From positions 305,717 through 369,716 of the forward strand of contig LVAJ01000012.1 of assembly GCA_001603005.1 (NCBI GenBank): a stretch of 64,000 nucleotides of DNA. Direction: 5' to 3'. The position numbers were made by a program, and so were the translations under genes. Numbering within the stretch: the stretch's first letter is position 1; the number at the start of each line of letters is the position of its first letter. Of this stretch, positions 63,201-64,000 are shown piece by piece. Source of the stretch: Clostridiales bacterium Firm_04 (GTDB taxonomy: Bacteria > Bacillota > Clostridia > Oscillospirales > Ruminococcaceae). A model generated the notes under the pieces. It was not told the origin of the DNA and searched no databases. It saw only the letters and a program-made list of their open reading frames with translations.

Positions 63201-64000
63201 TCCGCAAGAATATCCAAGGTGATCGAACACCGAAATTTCAGATCAACCAGCTTTGCCAAAACCACGCCGATGTTGAATTCCAGCTTGATCTCAACTTCGC
63301 CCTGAACATTGGTCTTTGTCCATTTCAGCGGTTTCACATCGCTGATCGGATAACAAGTGCCTTCCAAAAAAGCTTGTCCGATCGTCATCTCCTTTGACCA
63401 GCCAAATTCAATCTGACCGCTAACATTAACCTGTACATCAGCTTCAAATAATATTTCCAAACCTGCAATCGGTGTCGGAACCGTTATCCGGATCAATGAT
63501 CCGTTGTTTTCATCTTCATTCGTCTTCGTTTTCAGTTTTTCCATCAGAGACGAAACAGGATGATTCGGATCAAGTTCATAACTTTTTGGGTTCTTGATGC
63601 TCTCCGTATATTCTTTCACATATTTCATCGTAAATGAGGGGGAAATCGTGCAGTGAATCTTAAAAAGTGTATATACATTTACGTGATCTCTGTAAAAATG
63701 GAATTCGTAATCGTATGGTAATTCAAATCCGAAAACCAGTTGATACTCCCCCATTCCCCCAAATTCCAGTGTCTTTTCTTCTTTGAGGGTACCTTGTCCA
63801 CTTTTAGGCAATATCGACTCCACTTCCATTGATTCCGCCTGCTGTCTGACTGCTTCATTATAGACGCCGACCAGATTTTCCCATGCTGACGGCTCCTCAG
63901 TACCTCCGTTTGCAGCAAGATACCGGCGCGCGCTCTCAAATGCCTGCTCTGTCTGCTCCGGATCGTCCGACTCCATGAACTCTGTGCCGGTTCCGGTTGT
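60284..64000 (-). CDS. Large BspA-type leucine-rich-repeat protein with Ig-like domain and C-terminal dockerin (5' end outside window)
   Basis: The frame is open to the window edge (codons before the ATG at 63976 are also open), so the N-terminus is missing; 1239 residues are seen. The first 460 residues are beta-rich and of unknown fold. After a Pro/Thr linker come BspA-like (LRR_5) repeats (about residues 540-1010; units such as IGNYAFNGCSSLKYL and VGEDAFYCC), an Ig-like domain (about 1050-1130, YQWQISTDGGSTW), an acidic linker, and a two-repeat dockerin (GDTDGSGAIDVSDAVLLARY; NADVNGNGYPDSDD). BspA-type repeats usually mediate adhesion. Two LRR blocks of about 170 residues are near-duplicates. 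Confidence 0.87.
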   Translation of the reverse strand, partial: TTGTGTEFMESDDPEQTEQAFESARRYLAANGGTEEPSAWENLVGVYNEAVRQQAESMEVESILPKSGQGTLKEEKTLEFGGMGEYQLVFGFELPYDYEFHFYRDHVNVYTLFKIHCTISPSFTMKYVKEYTESIKNPKSYELDPNHPVSSLMEKLKTKTNEDENNGSLIRITVPTPIAGLEILFEADVQVNVSGQIEFGWSKEMTIGQAFLEGTCYPISDVKPLKWTKTNVQGEVEIKLEFNIGVVLAKLVDLKFRCSITLDILAEVSLMNKRVCMNGMPAAKSTMFMPFYETNEPSVHACDMGLDLKIDLNFDVKLVVSFGFKLPEKIETAALKSGFIKLFNLFAELKYEKELTLFETLYHIGDYHVISNKGGKYAGLHFVAQPCPNVAYRTTFFVKFTNIPSQAEAVLKVDGDPYEVPVTADAEMNFYATSGNHNYALLLDGKQMVKGSFTVQNAPQTIEIPVSYSLKEGSDIPKPNPITPITSTGPDVPAVTTAATTPVIFQTATAPAIHPGYINTELIQFGDGIFGTLSANGVLSISGSGDMYDNMSKSPVKNVKDVRLIVMMDADEEHGYVINTIGPHAFEGMENVEIAYLPQHITSIGNYAFNGCSSLKYLRYGGENDTSTTFVLPTNLTLIGEKAFYNCQSAAFGELIIPQPVTSVGEDAFYCCLGIKSLNVPGSGETVLESDAFASCSNMKKVVIGEGVAVMRPRIFNLCESMTDLTIPYFGPTGNDERTHFYTLFGAAANNHSQKSYPVSANRCWIPLSLVSITVTSGTEVPRDYFTGIKSAKLIAIPDTVTDIRDRAFWRCTGLQTVTIPQSLVTIGERAFERCKKLKMDLVLPDTVSSVGDHAFVECESLKSLYIPGNGETVLERDAFASCIRMKKAVLGDGVAEIKARVFNLDESLTEIVLPYCGPTVEKGDTHFHTLFGMAADDHSQTMYRVYEVQGVWIPNVLNKVVITNDSNVPKDYFTGINSLKSITLSSKLESVTDGAFMDCIDLEEANLIGEDADWDAVEIAESGNKPLLDLVRKGKPLMILLDPMDKKVCMGDRVDFVVAAAGKYDLQYQWQISTDGGSTWTDADSQEPHLIFTAELEQSGNLYRCIVTDAKGNKAETAIAELIVTEEREFDPEEIEENPEEETGEDLPESKGDDKEPDPDEKPEGYLPGDTDGSGAIDVSDAVLLARYCVEDRNAKISDLGMLNADVNGNGYPDSDDQTLIVLYIAKRIDEFPVGKP

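Overview
The window looks like a chromosomal segment of a Ruminococcus-like member of the Oscillospiraceae (Bacillota, Clostridia). The evidence is the strong sigma-A type promoters (TTGACA-17-TATAAT), AGGAGG ribosome binding sites, many secreted proteins carrying dockerin-type EF-hand repeats with Thr-rich linkers, a class B sortase, and strictly anaerobic class III ribonucleotide reductase. Base composition looks moderately GC-rich and even throughout. I see no IS element, integrase, phage module or CRISPR array. Species assignment is inference.

Layout. 1-3.8 kb: nrdG-nrdD-trxB operon (class III RNR with a fused redoxin domain) behind a promoter carrying tandem NrdR boxes. 3.9-6.5 kb: ogt, and divergently an ACT-domain regulator plus homoserine dehydrogenase. 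6.5-9.5 kb: an Xre regulator and a secreted CE2-like esterase. 9.6-16.6 kb: a minus-strand run nifS-GNAT-thiI-cinA-sortase B-SpoIID-like protein; the SpoIID domain is circularly permuted and preceded by a 389-nt structured leader. 16.7-22.7 kb: tRNA-Leu, tRNA-Gly, a small RHH-like protein, clpB in a run of small genes, and an AlaX-type editing hydrolase. 22.7-25.7 kb: a candidate small RNA, CorA and MgtE magnesium transporters, the latter behind a leader with an intrinsic terminator. 25.8-33.1 kb: ABC ATPase-permease-serine hydrolase-response regulator-histidine kinase, resembling peptide-sensing or detoxification modules. 33.2-37.4 kb: a giant secreted subtilase with dockerin. 37.7-40.0 kb: a flavin reductase broken by an amber codon, and prfC. 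40.1-43.4 kb: ECF sigma factor, anti-sigma factor with EF-hand (dockerin-like) repeats, and a secreted dockerin protein. 43.7-52.0 kb: the arginine cluster argG-argH-small membrane protein-argC-argJ-argB-argD-argF. 52.2-58.0 kb: hpt, an ABC exporter and a CAP-domain dockerin protein. 58.2-64 kb: tRNA-Pro, gene debris, a GH114-like dockerin protein and a large BspA-type LRR dockerin protein running off the window.

How it fits together. Seven proteins carry complete or partial dockerin-like repeats, but no cohesin or scaffoldin is encoded here, so their docking partner must lie elsewhere. The metabolic genes are ordinary housekeeping (dNTP synthesis, Arg and Thr pathways, thiolation of tRNA). 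The least ordinary items are the ECF/anti-sigma/dockerin operon, the permuted SpoIID protein, the NrdD-redoxin fusion beside trxB, the unassigned small RNA, and the small membrane gene inside the arg operon. I found no clear defence or wholly new multi-gene system.
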